DNA of 64,000 nt from Dipetalonema caudispina. Its lineage: Eukaryota > Nematoda > Chromadorea > Rhabditida > Onchocercidae. The stretch spans positions 248,001 through 312,000 of the forward strand of contig JABVXV010000008.1 in the NCBI GenBank assembly GCA_013365325.1, in the 5' to 3' direction. Made by a program: the position numbers and the translations under genes. This document shows, one piece after another, positions 26,635 to 40,147 of this stretch. The notes under the pieces were generated by a model. That model made no database searches. It was not told the DNA's origin and was given only the letters and a program-made list of their open reading frames with translations. How positions within the stretch are numbered: the stretch's first letter is position 1; the number at the start of each line of letters is the position of its first letter.

Positions 26635-29600
26635 TTCCTATAGTTATTAGAAAAAATGCAAAGCAAGAAAGTCCAATATTCAAATGGATTATAAATGGGA
26701 TATCCAGGTACGCTAACAGAAAAAAAAAGAAATGCTAATAGAGAATGAGGACAGTTAAGGTTAATAGAGGGTCAGAGTCTGTCAACGTTTCGCGGGAATA
26801 TTTTGGTTTCATGTGAAAAATGCAAACATTATTTGCTGTGTTATTAAGAATGTCGAGGAAGTTGGAAATTGATGTCATATACCGGTGACGTATGAAAATT
26901 CATATTTTTATTAAAAACTGTCGGGAAAAAATCACGCGAAAGAGGCGCAAACAAGTTGTATTAGTGTTGTGACGTATAGCGTGCAGCACAATTTGCATAC
27001 AAAAGACATTACATAGAATTTCCGACACTTCCTTATCTTCCATTTTGTATCGATTTATTAACAGCGACATTTCGCCGATACTTTTCCATTTATTTTATTA
27101 TCATTGGAAAGATTATATGAAACAAATTTATCCTTTCTTGATTTTTCTTTCCAATTATTCTCTATTATGAAACTTTTACAGCACTAAGAGAAAATTGCTT
27201 AATACAATTTATTTTCAGTTATCATATACCACAACCGAAACATTTATATGATTGTTTAAAAGTGATTATCTTTTGGATACTTATTTTCATTAATTTGATT
27301 TGGATAATTAATTGCATGCTCACATTCATGTAAAGAAGGGAATCATTTAAAAGACATTCATCCATAACCGTACCTTATCATATCTATCACGAATTTTATT
27401 TTTGTTCTTTTCCAATTATACGAAAGAAAATAACCTTCTGCAACAACAAAACAAAAAAAAAAAAAAAAAAAAGAAAAGAAAGATGATGTATTTGTTAAAT
27501 GTGGGATACATCGATGACAAGAAATAGGGCAGGTATTTGAAGTGGGTAGGGTGTAAGAGGACGCACAGAATTGAGCATCCATTTAAATTAATAATGTTGT
27601 TTACCAAAAAGTTTTGTCTAGAAATGAAATGAAACAGACTGCAATGGGTTGGCTGCAACAGATTATCCTCTTTCAATGCACTAAAGGCAGGGTACACTGA
27701 TTAATTACTGCACAATTTCTCTTCACCTTTTCCGTCCAATCTACTATTTTTAACCGCCACTCTGATATTGTGCATAAGAAGATCATCGAATTCATTCAAA
27801 AAACAGACGGAAGGAAGAAAAATGCTTCGATTTGATACTTGCCGCCAATGACTGCTAACAAAGTTATATGAATTTATCACTGATGAAATCATACCTAAAA
27901 AGTTAAAACTGTCAAATGGGATAAATAAATTTAAAAGATTTATCCTTTTCTAAATATGTGGCAAGAAGCAAAAAGGAAGGTGCTGACAAAGAAATATGGA
28001 CAGAGAAAAGCCCATCAGATTGTTTTATTTTTAGCAGAAAATTACAAACTACTGCAAACCTATCTGTGAAGCGGTTAATTTTCAAACAAAGTCAAAAAAT
28101 AAATTGAGAAAAGATCTTCATTTGCCAACCATTTGCTTCTGTTCTATTTCTTAATAACATTTAATTTTACTTCACTTCATAGAGACAAAAGACTATCCAA
28201 TACTTTTTGTGTTCATACAACATTCGATGATGATCAAAAGACAGTCTATACCGCTAATGTTGTGCAGATTGTTGGCTTTAAGATAAACTGAAGTCAGTAA
28301 TTAAGTATGTCAAACTGATTAACAAGCCGAAATGAATGAGACGAGATCAATTTATTTTTTAAAAATGACAAATGGAAACAACCAAGAAGGAATTACCACA
28401 TGTTCCTACATTAAAAATTACTCATGCCTGATGCAACACCTTTAAGAATAGGTAAATTTTATTACGGGGATCTATATCTATACACTTAATTTATTAACAA
28501 AAAAATCGTATTGGAAAAGAATTTGTACTGAAGACTACTGCGAAATGATGACTTGTATTTTTGTAAGACTTTAAATTCAGCATAAATATTAACAGAAAAG
28601 GTAAGGAAGGAGAAAGATATGATTAGTATTCATTTGAGAATATCTCAAGAAATCAAATCGTATAGTTCAAAAGAAATCACAATTCAATGGTTTCACTAGC
28701 ATTTATTTTGATTTTGCCAAGTCAATGATCATCAATACGTAAGGAAATAAACGTCAAGCAATGAAATCAATATCATTACTTAGTATAGCCTAAACAATCA
28801 TTAAATTTCCAGTGCCAGAAGCTATAAGTCTTTCAATGTTTCCATCACAAACATTTCTTGATCAAATCGGAAGAAGTGCAACATATCAGAACTAATAGAC
28901 GATATCCATATCATACATTTATTCCCATTAACATAGAATGTGACAAAGTCTACATGCTCATCTTTCACATTTAAATTTTATGCACTTACAGCTAATAAAT
29001 AGTTTCCAACAAATTGGCAAATAACCTGAAATAAATTATTCCACGTGCAACCTGTAGCAACCAAACTTGTAGTTAGATGGATTTATTCATTACGGATTTA
29101 AGATTATTCCAACATGAATAATAGTTTACATGAAAAGAATAGCTGGCGCTTTATTCGTAACAAATTACAACATCTGATATTCTGAATATCTATCATCATG
29201 AAATGGTCTTTGTTTTCGTTGTTATTGACAAAATATTGCATTTCTATTTTATGTTCAGTGCTATAAACTTCTCCAAAAAACTCTCATGCCACATTGGATG
29301 GAAAATAAATTTTGACTTTTACATAAAATGTGCAAGCTGCAATGTTATCATGAAGTGAGCGAACTGAGAAAGAAAGTTTTTTGAAAATTCCAACAGTTTT
29401 CAACAAGAAAATGCTTTTTATAGAAAATGGCAGATTTAACGTAACATTTAAAGTTCATTCTGAAGGAACGTTCACATGCAATGATTATTTTATGTCGTGA
29501 AACGTTTGAATTTTTGCACATTTAAATTAAGCTCTATTACAAGTCATCTAAGTTTAAATTATTGTAATGCAAACAATTGACACAACATTTATCATCAAAA

Positions 29601-32478
29601 TGTTGTTTGATATATTAAAGTAATGACTATTTGCAACAAATCAGTTGCATAATAAACAACAACAATTTCTATGAATTACATGTTTCTGGTCGTCTGATTA
29701 AAGAAGATGCTACTATTAATTAATGCTAGCGAAGCGCTAAATGTAAACATTAATTGGGTCCAGTTATAAATTATTATTTCACTATTGCCTTCCAGCACTC
29801 ATCGAATGTCAATTTATAATATCTTTAATAACTTGAAAGAGGAACAAAAATGTTCAATCAACCATAAAATGCAAAATAGTCACATTTCGAAACTGAAATT
29901 TGAAGACATTCATCATCATCTTCAATCCAATACTGCAGTCTGTCGAATGATAGGCAATAGCTATGATATTTTTGAAAAAATTCAAACGAATTCAACCAAA
30001 TTCCATCTATTCCTCCCTTTTTACAAGTTAATATATACTATTTTCATAAAGCAACCAAATTGTTAACTTAAAAGGTTGCAAATTATAGAATAGTTCAGGA
30101 AAGGATAGAATCATTTATGAGAACTTCTTTTGCAGTAAGAGTTCTTTTAATAAGTGCTTGAACGATCATCATAAGTGTCAAAAACCCTTTAACATTTCAC
30201 ACTGCATTTAAATGTGAAATGAAGTATACCATTTATCATCAGCTATTTTATATACTTTTTTTTTTTAAAAAAATACCTAAGATTTATGATTTGATTTGTC
30301 ATTTACTATATCCTTCCATATATACACATACACACAGTATTATGAACCTGTAATGTTGACTCGTTTCAGATTCACTGAACAGTCATTGCTTCTTCAATTA
30401 CCTGAACACGTATTTTTAAGCTTTTTAACAAATAACAGCTGTTCCTTGCAAGCATTAAAGGAGAAAAGGAATTTTTTGAAAAGTGAGATTAAAACATCAT
30501 ATTTGAAAAATTGAAATTCGTGAAAAAACGTCCCCACTAATAGGCTGCTTAAACTTAGTTTGCATGAACAATGCGTTTCTTTTAACTTTAAATGAATTTT
30601 GAGGTCATAATTTCAAAATTAGTAGCATTTCTTAATGATTTGCTAACACTTTCAGTTTCTATGAAAGCGCAACAGCAATTGAAAATGGCATTTTATCAGT
30701 AATACTACTTTTTTTAGAAAACAAGAAACAATGTGAGCAGAAATTTCTGAAATTTTAAACGATTTCAACTAATTTTGACAGTTTTGGAAGCAAAGCACAT
30801 CTAAGACTCATAGCAGGGACTGACCATAAAATGAAATTGCTACTGCAAACAATGATTCACTCATGCGTTTAAAACCAGTATAAAAATACAAAATTTAATG
30901 GAAAATCAAGAAGGTTTGTCCTGATTGTTTGAAGGAATATTTATTTGATATTTGAAGTCATCCACAATGTAAACAGACTATATACAAAACTGTTTAATCC
31001 CTACAAAAACAGTCGCTTCCCCAACACTGAACTGATAAAGAAATAATCAGTTTTCCCATGAAAAAATCTTCAGAGTAACTGGTATTAACGGTACAATTGT
31101 GCGTTTGTTTAATGAACAATAATTTTCAACCTATTACCTTAAACTGAAAAGCAAGCAATGATTTAAATTGTCTGAGAATATGTTACCAGACTATCTGTTA
31201 CAACTACTACTACTTTAGGTCCGTCCAACAGAAAGGAAATCATCTCACAACCGCTAAACATATGTTCTCCAATAAGTCTTTAAAGTTTTATAAAAAGGAA
31301 ACTTCAAATGAATTAGGAAATTGGCTTATATCAGCAGATTGAAGCAAACTGTACGAGAGGCACACTTTTCACCACTGCTATGGAAGCAACAATTACATAT
31401 TAACAAATTGATTGCCGGTGCACACTGCTGATCATTGCTTAACGACATGCGATTTTGCGACATATTGTTTCGACAAGGTTTTACCAATGATACAACAACC
31501 ATATATCAGTTAACATCACCGCACATGGCTGCACAAAGGGAACATTCCAATAATAACAAGATGTGTGTACCAAAAATGGACTAATCTCGAGTCTAGAACC
31601 ATCCTACTTTTTCATTTTTTCAGCGACACAATGATCTCACTTAACACTGGCCTGCAATCAATAACAAGGAAAAGAACAAAGCTAACCATACCATAATTAA
31701 AACTATAGGCTTTAACTCTTTCGAGTGAAGAAACAAAATTTTCAAAATTCAATGAAATGAAAACTATCATTAATAATGAAAATGTTTTACGCAATCCTGC
31801 TATAAGCATTTATCATGTCACCGTATTCTATGATATTTTTATACATCTTTCGAAAATGCAACATGAATGAAAATACTACTTTTCTGCTAGAAATTCCTAT
31901 AAATTGAAGTATATTACATGCATGAATCATGAAAATTACCCGGTTGATCCATCCATTACACTACTGCACTTCCGAACGTACACATGCTTATCTAAATAAG
32001 CTTGAATATCAGCCATGAATCACCCCATTTAACGCATTCATCCGATTACCAAATTACTAACAGTTTATATATCATTTTTACCTACCAAAGCTTTACCGAC
32101 TTATTTAAAACTGTCTACTGCCAGCTGGCATTACTAACCGATAGATTCCACACCGTAACCAGACAAATAGTATTTTTTTGAAGTTCTGGCAAATATTCAA
32201 GTGGTGTTTCTAAGAAAAACGAAACTTGACTGGCGTCCTAGAAGAAGGTAGTGGAGGTGCAAGTTGGAACTATTATACAATAAAATAAGCAAAAACGAAC
32301 GTAACTGGTACAGGATGGCAGTACTTCACTAAAGAGAACAATATCAGAACGTTGAATAAAGCTGTTCTTACTGCGGTATCTCCTACTGACTATTTGAAAT
32401 CAAACCTTGATCCACCCGACCGAAAATTCACATGTGATAACAGAGATAATGGGAGAATTATAAATAAACATGTTTGTA
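26635..32478. other. Gene-poor A+T-rich region
   Basis: Nearly 6 kb with no recognisable gene. It includes an A20 tract at 27453-27472. A minus-strand frame at 31612-31809 begins with a hydrophobic, signal-like segment (LRKTFSLLMIVFISLNF) and contains ATTGATTGCAG, but nothing joins to it. Frames at 29785-30066 and 30296-30514 (+) lack support. Part of this region may be long UTR. Confidence 0.4.
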
Positions 32479-33343
32479 TCAAATAAATGGACGTGATAGC
32501 ATCTGCACTCGAGCAATCTCAGCCAGTGCCTTCTGTATCTTTTTTATCAATTCTTCGCCATCAATAACTGCTTGTTCAAGCTCACGAGCTGCCTATAACT
32601 GATAAGTTAATGATTGAAACAAAATAAAACAAAACTGGAAAAAAATTTGTCTCACAACCAACTTCAGACCGGAAGCAAAGGATGGAAAAAGAAACCTAAG
32701 TTGTATAAGTTACTTATCAATATAATGCACATCGTACAAACCATTTCTCTTGAATCAACAATTTCAACAGGTATACAACTCATTTCCTGTTTATTAATTC
32801 CAAGATACAAGAAGAGGCATTAATGAGCAGAACAACTTACATCTACACCCTGAGAGAAACTTACTCGATGCCTGTGTTCGTCCATGTTCAATAAAGATGA
32901 ATCAATTTCTGAATTACTTGCTGCTGGTTCATCTATTGGCAAAGAATCAATCAAAATCTCGATATCTTTGGCTGTATGCGCAATTGTTGCAGCGAAAAGA
33001 CCACAATTCTCTTCGTCTTCTAATGCCTGAACAAGGTAACTCAATAAAGAACAATTTTAAGAAATGGAAGAAAATTACTGTTAGAAATCCAATGGGATGG
33101 AATAAAAACCCTGACACCGAATTTAGAAGCGTTAAATGCAAAGATTTCTAAGCATCATTAATGCATTACGATATCAGACAGATGGAATAATTATAACTTA
33201 GTGCCAAATACAATGAAAAATACTTTTGATGTTCCATTAAAATCACATGATGGTGCTGTGAGTCGTAAAACTCCAATTGAGTTGCACATCAAATTGGCCA
33301 ATTCGTTGACCAAATCTTGCAGCTGTGTCAAGCGGTCCGCCAT
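32479..33343 (-). CDS. mdt-21: Mediator complex subunit 21 (MED21/SRB7)
   Basis: Three phase-0 exons on the minus strand, 33343-33224, 33026-32865 and 32592-32479, give 131 residues, close to the family's usual length. The start [20 protein letters not shown] matches the highly conserved N-terminus of MED21. The middle exon carries the conserved [15 protein letters not shown] helix, and the last exon the helix ending [15 protein letters not shown]21 pairs with MED7 in the middle module of Mediator, a nuclear RNA polymerase II coactivator. TTTTTAG lies 23 bases upstream of the ATG and is a likely trans-splice or 5' UTR acceptor. The gene sits 0.5 kb downstream of TXNL4A on the same strand, so the two could be co-transcribed as an operon, which I cannot prove from sequence. 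Confidence 0.95.
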
Positions 33344-33887
33344 CGCTTCGGATTCTAATTTCTCCTAAAAACCACATGATTTATTTTTACAGTATCATTA
33401 TTTAGAGTATGCAAAGCTGTGGGCAATGAGCAGGAAGAAAATAGGTAATGTAAAAGTTAAAAATCAATATTTTACAAGTATATTTTTGGGAACTCCTCAA
33501 AAAAAGAAAAAGAAAAACAGACAGACATCAATGATTTATTGCTCAAATTTCCAGTTTAACTGTTTGGCAGCAATATTACCTTATTACTGTCAATGCTTCT
33601 GAACCTTCGACAATACGTCGGTATTTACAAAATATCGTGAAGCGTTCACGTGTATGCATACAAAAATTAAACATGAGGGTTTAGTGATAAATGAATCATT
33701 TCAATCTGTGAATTTAATCCGTAAAAGATTTGCTGAAGTTTCCAATTTGGAATACTGGTGTTCCTATACTGAATTCCACAATACATCAAAAGGGATTAAT
33801 AATTATAAGAATGTGAAATAAATTGTGAAATGAACCGATGTAAACAGAAACACAATGAAAAAATGCCGAAAGATATTTTAAAATAAG

Positions 33888-34960
33888 TCAATATTTATAT
33901 TTCGTCGAATAATCTTTCGGAGACACGACAAGACCACGGCCTTTACGAGCGCCCCTGTACACCGTTTCTAAAATATCAATCAATTCTTGTCCATCAGTGA
34001 TAGGCCAGTTGATTTTGTTGTTATTACCAGTGCCTAAAACCAATAATTTTTTGCTAAAATAAAAACACATTCATTAAAAATCATTTATGTTTGGCAAGGA
34101 AATTCTCAACAACCAGACGAATCCATTGTTTTTCGACAAACCTGATGACTGAATTGTTGTTTTAATAACTGATTTTTTTAGGAATGCCTAGTCTTCAGAT
34201 AGTTAATTAGTTAGCTACATTAGTATATCAAAAACTACTGAAATCAAACATCAATCGACGTGCTGATGAATGTGACACGCATTAAATAATAACAGTACCA
34301 TTCTTAACTGGAAATTCCTTAAGTTATTTGTGATTAAACCAACCTAAGTCAACCATAATGTGCTTGTTGCGAAAAAAGAACATCACAGTGCATGGGTCGT
34401 ACAATTCGTACATTTTGTTGAAATCAGGCACCTCCGTCGTATCTACCAAATATATTACAGCAAAATTTTTCACTTTGTTTGCAATTTTATACAAAGTCTG
34501 TAAAATAAAATTATGTTAACAAACATAACTGCAAAGACTGAATTCTCTTAGAGAGAATCTTGAAAGATATCAAAGTATCGCTATAAACAAAGTAAGGCTA
34601 GCTTACGACTAACAGGGAATATCTTTGCCAATCGTTTGAAACAATTCTTATCAACGCATTATGGACTTAAATGAAGCGGTGCATGCTTTTAGAATAGGAA
34701 TATATTTAAAGCAATATTGAAATTACAAATAAATATATCACTATTCATGATTCTAAAATGTAGTTAAACGATCTGATTAATGTGCTGCGAGTTTAATATG
34801 ACAAAAGACAAGCAAAGCAGTAAAGGTTAACCTCATCCATTCGCATACAACTTGGATCCCAGTCATGACCGAATCGAATAAGCACGACACGATCCTCTTC
34901 AGCTAATATTGCCTGATCTACTTGCCAACCATTACTCAAATGAGGTAACATATACGACAT
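33888..34960 (-). CDS. TXNL4A: U5 snRNP thioredoxin-like protein DIM1/TXNL4A
   Basis: Exons 34960-34832, 34497-34344 and 34033-33888 give 142 residues, the length of the family. The protein is almost invariant in eukaryotes: MSYMLPHLSNGWQVDQAIL at the start, the FGHDWDPSCMRMDE segment, VDTTEVPDFNKMYELYDPC in exon 2, FFFRNKHIMVDLGTGNNNKI across the exon 2/3 junction, and a KGRGLVVSPKDYSTKYKY end. The fold is thioredoxin-like but lacks the CxxC redox pair. The protein is part of the U5 and U4/U6.U5 snRNPs and is essential for pre-mRNA splicing. Both introns have atypical donors (GTTAAC and GTTGGT). Upstream AACAG six bases before the ATG may be a trans-splice acceptor. Confidence 0.97.
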
Positions 34961-36306
34961 CTTGACCTGTTGTAGTGATAAGCCCTTAGCTTGAAATGAT
35001 GTATTGTCACAAGAGTTTCAAAAAAATACTCTGAAAATAAAACTTCCATTAATTAATTGTCCGGCACTCTTCTCATCTATAGTCCTCATAAATATTACCG
35101 ACTTATTTCAATTCATGAAATCCCTACCTCCCATTACCACTATGAAAATTGTAATGGCCGGGTCATATTTTACCGTATCACATGAATCATTTATGAGGAA
35201 AACAATTCTGGAAATCGATTGTTTTTATGTGGATCCGTCTGAGAGATTTTTGGTGGTTTCTTTTTTGAAGTGCAGGTGCGGGATGTTTAGAAGAGGGATA
35301 TAATTTAAAGGAAGTCATATGATCTTAAGGAATGAGACTAATCTTTTGTTTACATAAGTTTATATGAAGTTTTCCACAGACTTATATAAGCTTAAGGTTC
35401 CATCGATAACATCGGTAGCGTAGCTTTATTCAGTGATTGTTGAACCTTCTGGAAGATTTTTCCCTGGTATAAGATTTCTTATAAGAAAGGAAGTAATGTT
35501 TTACTACAAAAGATACTTATTCATATATAGCAATCCAAATAATATTAAACTAAGCAATATAGGTTGCATCCTCACCTTATATTTTCTGCTAATGCCTAGC
35601 CCATAGTATCTCATATAGTACTTAATGGCTTTCTATAAACAATGTTGAGAAAAACAGAAATGCTGTAATGCCTAGATGAAATGAGATTCGTAGATTTTAA
35701 AAGAAGAATCTATTCTGCTATTAACATATCTGTTCTAAGTTCGGATATCTTTTTTGAACGTTGTATCATCGACTGAAAATGAATTAACTGTTATCATGTA
35801 ATTAAACTTATTCGCAAGAAATGAGGAACTGTTATTGACGGGGCAAATAGAAATGGAAATACATTCTGTTGTCTTTTGTTCTGTTTTACAGCACTTGGCT
35901 TTGGATCGTGACTACTTGTCAACGACTTTTTAACCCGTTAATGTAGATTTCTTTAGGTGGTATATGGTAACGATTTGAGAATTTCTTTGTATATTGATCA
36001 CGAATTCCAGACTTCCTTGTCACCGGAACATATTTATAGTGAAGTATGGTTGATACAAGTGTTGCTGAAGGTATCACAAAATATTATGTAGTGATTTTTA
36101 TGACTGACACAATTTCTTTTTATTTGTTATTTTTCATGCGTTTCCAGATGAGAGATCACTTAAAAAATAACAGCAGAAGAAGAGACCAAATTTGTCAATA
36201 ACATTGATTTTATTTATTTTTATTACTTAAAGAGATTTTTGAATCATTGAACTTTTTGAGGTTTACTATCTCTTTGAGATGCAAATTAAGAATTTCAGGT
36301 GGAAAG
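34961..36306. other. Intergenic between divergent genes
   Basis: Separates TXNL4A (minus) from the transposase-derived gene (plus). No gene is supported; the frame at 35004-35303 (+) has no motif. A TTTCAG at 36293-36298, eight bases before the ATG at 36307, is a probable trans-splice acceptor for the downstream gene. Confidence 0.45.
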
Positions 36307-38371
36307 ATGTCATCGCGATATTATATCGTGAGACCCGAGGAAGTTATTTCATGGAATGAAAGATTGTCGAAGCTACATGGTCTAACCTATGACCAGCTTT
36401 TACAGTTGATCTCACCGAACGAAGTGGCTGTTGAATTTGCTGCACGATACAGCTTAATTTCAAATTCAATGAATTGTAAACGTTGTGGACAAATGATGCT
36501 TCTGTGGAGCAGAAATGGACTTGATGGTTTACAGGTTAGACAAAAAGAATCGCACTTGATCAGTATAAATTTTTATAGAACATTCTACACTATTCTAAAC
36601 GTGGTTTTTAATTTTGGATTGTTTCATAATTCTTTGTTCATCCCTGGGAATTGTTTTAGTGAATGTGCTTCAATAAATGTCGCAGTGAGACAATGATTCC
36701 ATCAATTTTGTTGAATCTGAAGCGTTTCACATATTATGGACTTAATGTTTGGAAGGTATCGCCGGATGAGATACTAGATACCGAGTAGCTTAGTCCTGCC
36801 TTAAATCGTTGCCTTAAATTGTCCATCATTTAGGTCTACAGTCAGTATTGTATTCACTAGTAATTTTAAAGTCGTATAAAATTATTGTAATCGAAATTAT
36901 GCAGAAGCTTGCTTAAGGATGTGAATTTAATAAGAACGTAGTAGGTAATTTGGTATGCAATTTTTTTTGAAAGTTTCTGTAAACCGGCTAGCTTTATGCC
37001 ATATTTCATTTCCAAATTCGTGTTACTATTTTTTTATTTGAGATATGAAGTAAAGAGTGCTATTTATGTTCCATATTTCTCTATTTCTTAGACAAATAAG
37101 TCTAAAAAAAAAAACCAATTGAATCTTTTTTTTATGCTGTTAAGAAAGAGCTGAAATGTTTCTCAAGATTGCATTCCCTTATCTGTTTCTATACTATTTT
37201 GCAGATTCCTAGTATCAGTATTGATATAAAGTTAATTGTAATGGTTTTCTTTTCATTTCCGTTACATTCTATTGTATGCTGTCTTAATTTACCAAATTAT
37301 AGTGGCGGTGTATGCATGTGGTTACAAAGCAAGAACGAAAAAATGGTAGGAAACGAAATTACTGTTCATCACTATCTATCCGGCACGGAAGTATATTTCA
37401 CGGACATCATTTGTCAATAGCTGATATTATTGAATTTATGTATTTATGGGCGCAGAACTATAAATTGCATGAAATTCGCCTTCATACTCATTTTAGCAGC
37501 GAAATGTCTGTTGCTTGGGCAGATTATATGCGACAAATTGCGTCCGGTTTTATTGAAGCAAGTCAAACACCAATTGGTGGCCCAGGTAAAGCTTACTGAA
37601 GTAGTTTTATGCTTAATTTGCAAGGGTATAGTGAGTACGCTTTTTTAATGGTTAATGCATACCTTGTAATCAAACGGAATTTTAAATGCTTAGCGTGATA
37701 TATTTTCTTTTGGCAGCAGTACGGTATTTTACTGCGGGTGCTGTTTAAGCACTAGGTTGTAATTTTTCAAATTATAATTTTACGACCACTTAGCTTTTTA
37801 GAATAAATTGAATGAAATGAACAAATTTCCATTTATAATATGTTGAGATATCAGTTAAACTATTTATATGTTTCTTTCTATCTAAAATATTTTAGGTATT
37901 GTGGTGGAAATTGGACGACTGATTTTGTACAAAACAAGAATTGGTGAACAGCATCCGTATTTGATTGGTATGGTGGAACGAGAAACAGAAAACTGTATAA
38001 TTATTGCAATTGAAGATTATACGACAGAACGCCTAAAAGAGAAAGTATTGCAGTGGATTCTGCGTGATACAATATTGATTTCCGATGAAGGGACTTACAT
38101 CGATGGGCTGAATCAACTGGATTATCCTATTTTTATTACGGAAACTTATGTGGAAAGGTTCGAGTTAGTCAACGGGCAAAAGCTTAGTGTTAATAATGTC
38201 TTACTGCAGAATATTTGTAATGAAGCAAAAGCAAAATTTCTTGCAATGAATGGAACTTGTAGGGCACATTTTGAAGGTTATATCAGAGAATTTTTATTTC
38301 GCAGAACATTTCGAAACGGAGACGAATTTGCGGGCATCATTTTATGGGCTCCATTGTTACATGTTTCTTAG
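36307..38371 (+). CDS. Merlin/ISXO2-like transposase-derived protein, catalytically degenerate
   Basis: Three exons, 36307-36534, 37303-37585 and 37896-38371, give 328 residues with intact phases. Cys57, Cys60, Cys79 and Cys97 form the N-terminal zinc ribbon (NCKRCGQ, WRC, RNYC). It is followed by SIRHGSIFHGHHLSIADIIE and YLWAQN, as in IS1595/IS1016 and eukaryotic Merlin transposases. The core follows that fold: VEIGRLILYKTR, IGMVERE, then ILISDEGTYIDGL. In active enzymes the first catalytic Asp lies in VEIDE; here residue 177 is Gly. The second Asp (234) is kept, but the usual N-I-E third carboxylate region is altered to LLQNICNEAKAK. A long intact frame with spliced introns and lost catalysis suggests a host-domesticated gene, perhaps a nucleic-acid-binding factor (inference). 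I saw no terminal inverted repeats. Confidence 0.8.
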
Positions 38372-40147
38372 TATCTGCTGACTCCATTAATTTTTAACCA
38401 AATATAACAAAAGTCGAACTTTTTGATGGAGTTTCTAAAACTTGAAAAAGTCCAAGTATGAAAAGCCGAGAGCTTCTCTGACTGTTACGATATGATCTAC
38501 CCCGAACTGCTAACTTTAAAACAAGCGGCATTTTTTTTTCTTTTTGAGATCGTGTATTCGGTTTTTTTTGGAGATCTTTTTGGCTACTGCATTTAATGCA
38601 ATAGATCTTAGTCGTTGAGTCATAATGTTTTCTTTGAAATTACCGTTTGGAATTGAAAGATCAGCAGTAAATTGGACTTTATACCCTGTTACTTGTATAT
38701 TTTTACTGACTCTGTTGTATTTCTTTTTGTTGTAATTCACTGTGAGCCCTGTTATTAGTTTTATTATAGGGTTCATGCTTTGATGAAAAGTAGCATGACT
38801 TCGTTCCATTTGAAGCCAAGAAGTATTTGGCGATGTAAATTTCAACAGTTTGCTTTAGATAATTCGATTGAAAAAATGTGCGTGGGAACCCTTAGAAAAT
38901 AAGAGCATCGTTTTTAGAATGCATATAAAGTGTCAGTTTTTATACACTTTTTTATTTTTATCTATGATGCAGACTTCGACTATGTGTACTCAGTAGTTTC
39001 GAGCTCGTCAATGGTACGGCATTTTTTCCTGGTAGCCACTTATGCAAAAATTATTCCTTTGTTATTCATGTTTAATGACAAGAAGGTATTACTATCACTT
39101 CAGAAATCCTGATGAATTTAATTTCTGCTCCAGGTCGTTTAATGAAATCTAGATGCGTGGCATGCAGTAGAAAACTGAAGCGTGAGCTTTAGACTATGTT
39201 TTTGTTCGCAGAGCAGTTGCGGTCGTGATTCTTCTCGCACTTTTTTTTCGGCATTGTACTGCTAAAATAATTGAGAAATCACTGCTGTTGAATATCTTAA
39301 TGATTTGAAAAATCAATACCATCGAATATCTTAAGTATTGTGCTTGTGATAATCCTACATACTGCGAACCATATTTTATCAGGTGGACCTAAGGCAAACA
39401 TTGATTTGACTGTTCTGTATAACTGCAAAGAATATTTGATATCAGTAGCATGTTTTACGGTTCGCTAAGGATAGCAATTGGCATAAAACCACGAAAATTT
39501 GTTCTTTTGCACTGCTCAGTTATAGTGCTGATAAGTTGTGCTTATTATAATGAATACTTGATATATAGCGCTGAAACAATAACAAAATAAATTGTAAAAC
39601 ACGTAGCGTGAATAATTAACTTTCAAAAAGTGATGCATACATAGGAAATAACAAATAACTTAAAGTAACAACGGCCTATGGAACATCGCTTGAGAAGTTT
39701 ATCCATCAAAATAATGTTAGGTATGTATTCGTACAGCACCACTGATGTAGCTGAATGATACACGCAAGTGCACCCGATATCTTGTCTTTGTTAAGATTAA
39801 TAAAACATCGATACGTTCGCAGCACTCCGTAAGAAACAACACTATACGCTAACATTACTTATATTTAAAATGTTTTAAACTAATCTTTGCTAGGAAATCA
39901 TGTTTTCAAAAGATGCACAACATCAGCAGTAAGGTCCATTTCTTACAAAGAACAAGTTGAACAAGTTGTCTAGATTTTAAAAGGTAATTTCACAATGAAT
40001 AAGTATGATATATGCCACTGAAAGATAAGGAAGGGAACACTCAAAAATTAAAGCACGGTAAACTGTGAGGTAAGTCACTGTTCCGATAAATCACTGTAAA
40101 AAAGAAACTGCAATTTAGGAAGAGGTATTTTCCGTGTCAATCTTAAA
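38372..40147. other. Intergenic between convergent genes
   Basis: The 3' ends of the transposase-derived gene (+) and the PDI gene (-) face each other here. A 109-codon minus-strand frame at 38516-38845 lacks an ATG start, ends in a Lys-rich low-complexity run and has no partner exon, so it is not called. The rest shows no gene. Confidence 0.4.

Noticed and set aside
38516..38845. 109-codon minus-strand frame
   Set aside because: It begins without ATG, ends in a Lys homopolymer-like run from poly-T on the plus strand, and has no motif or partner exon.
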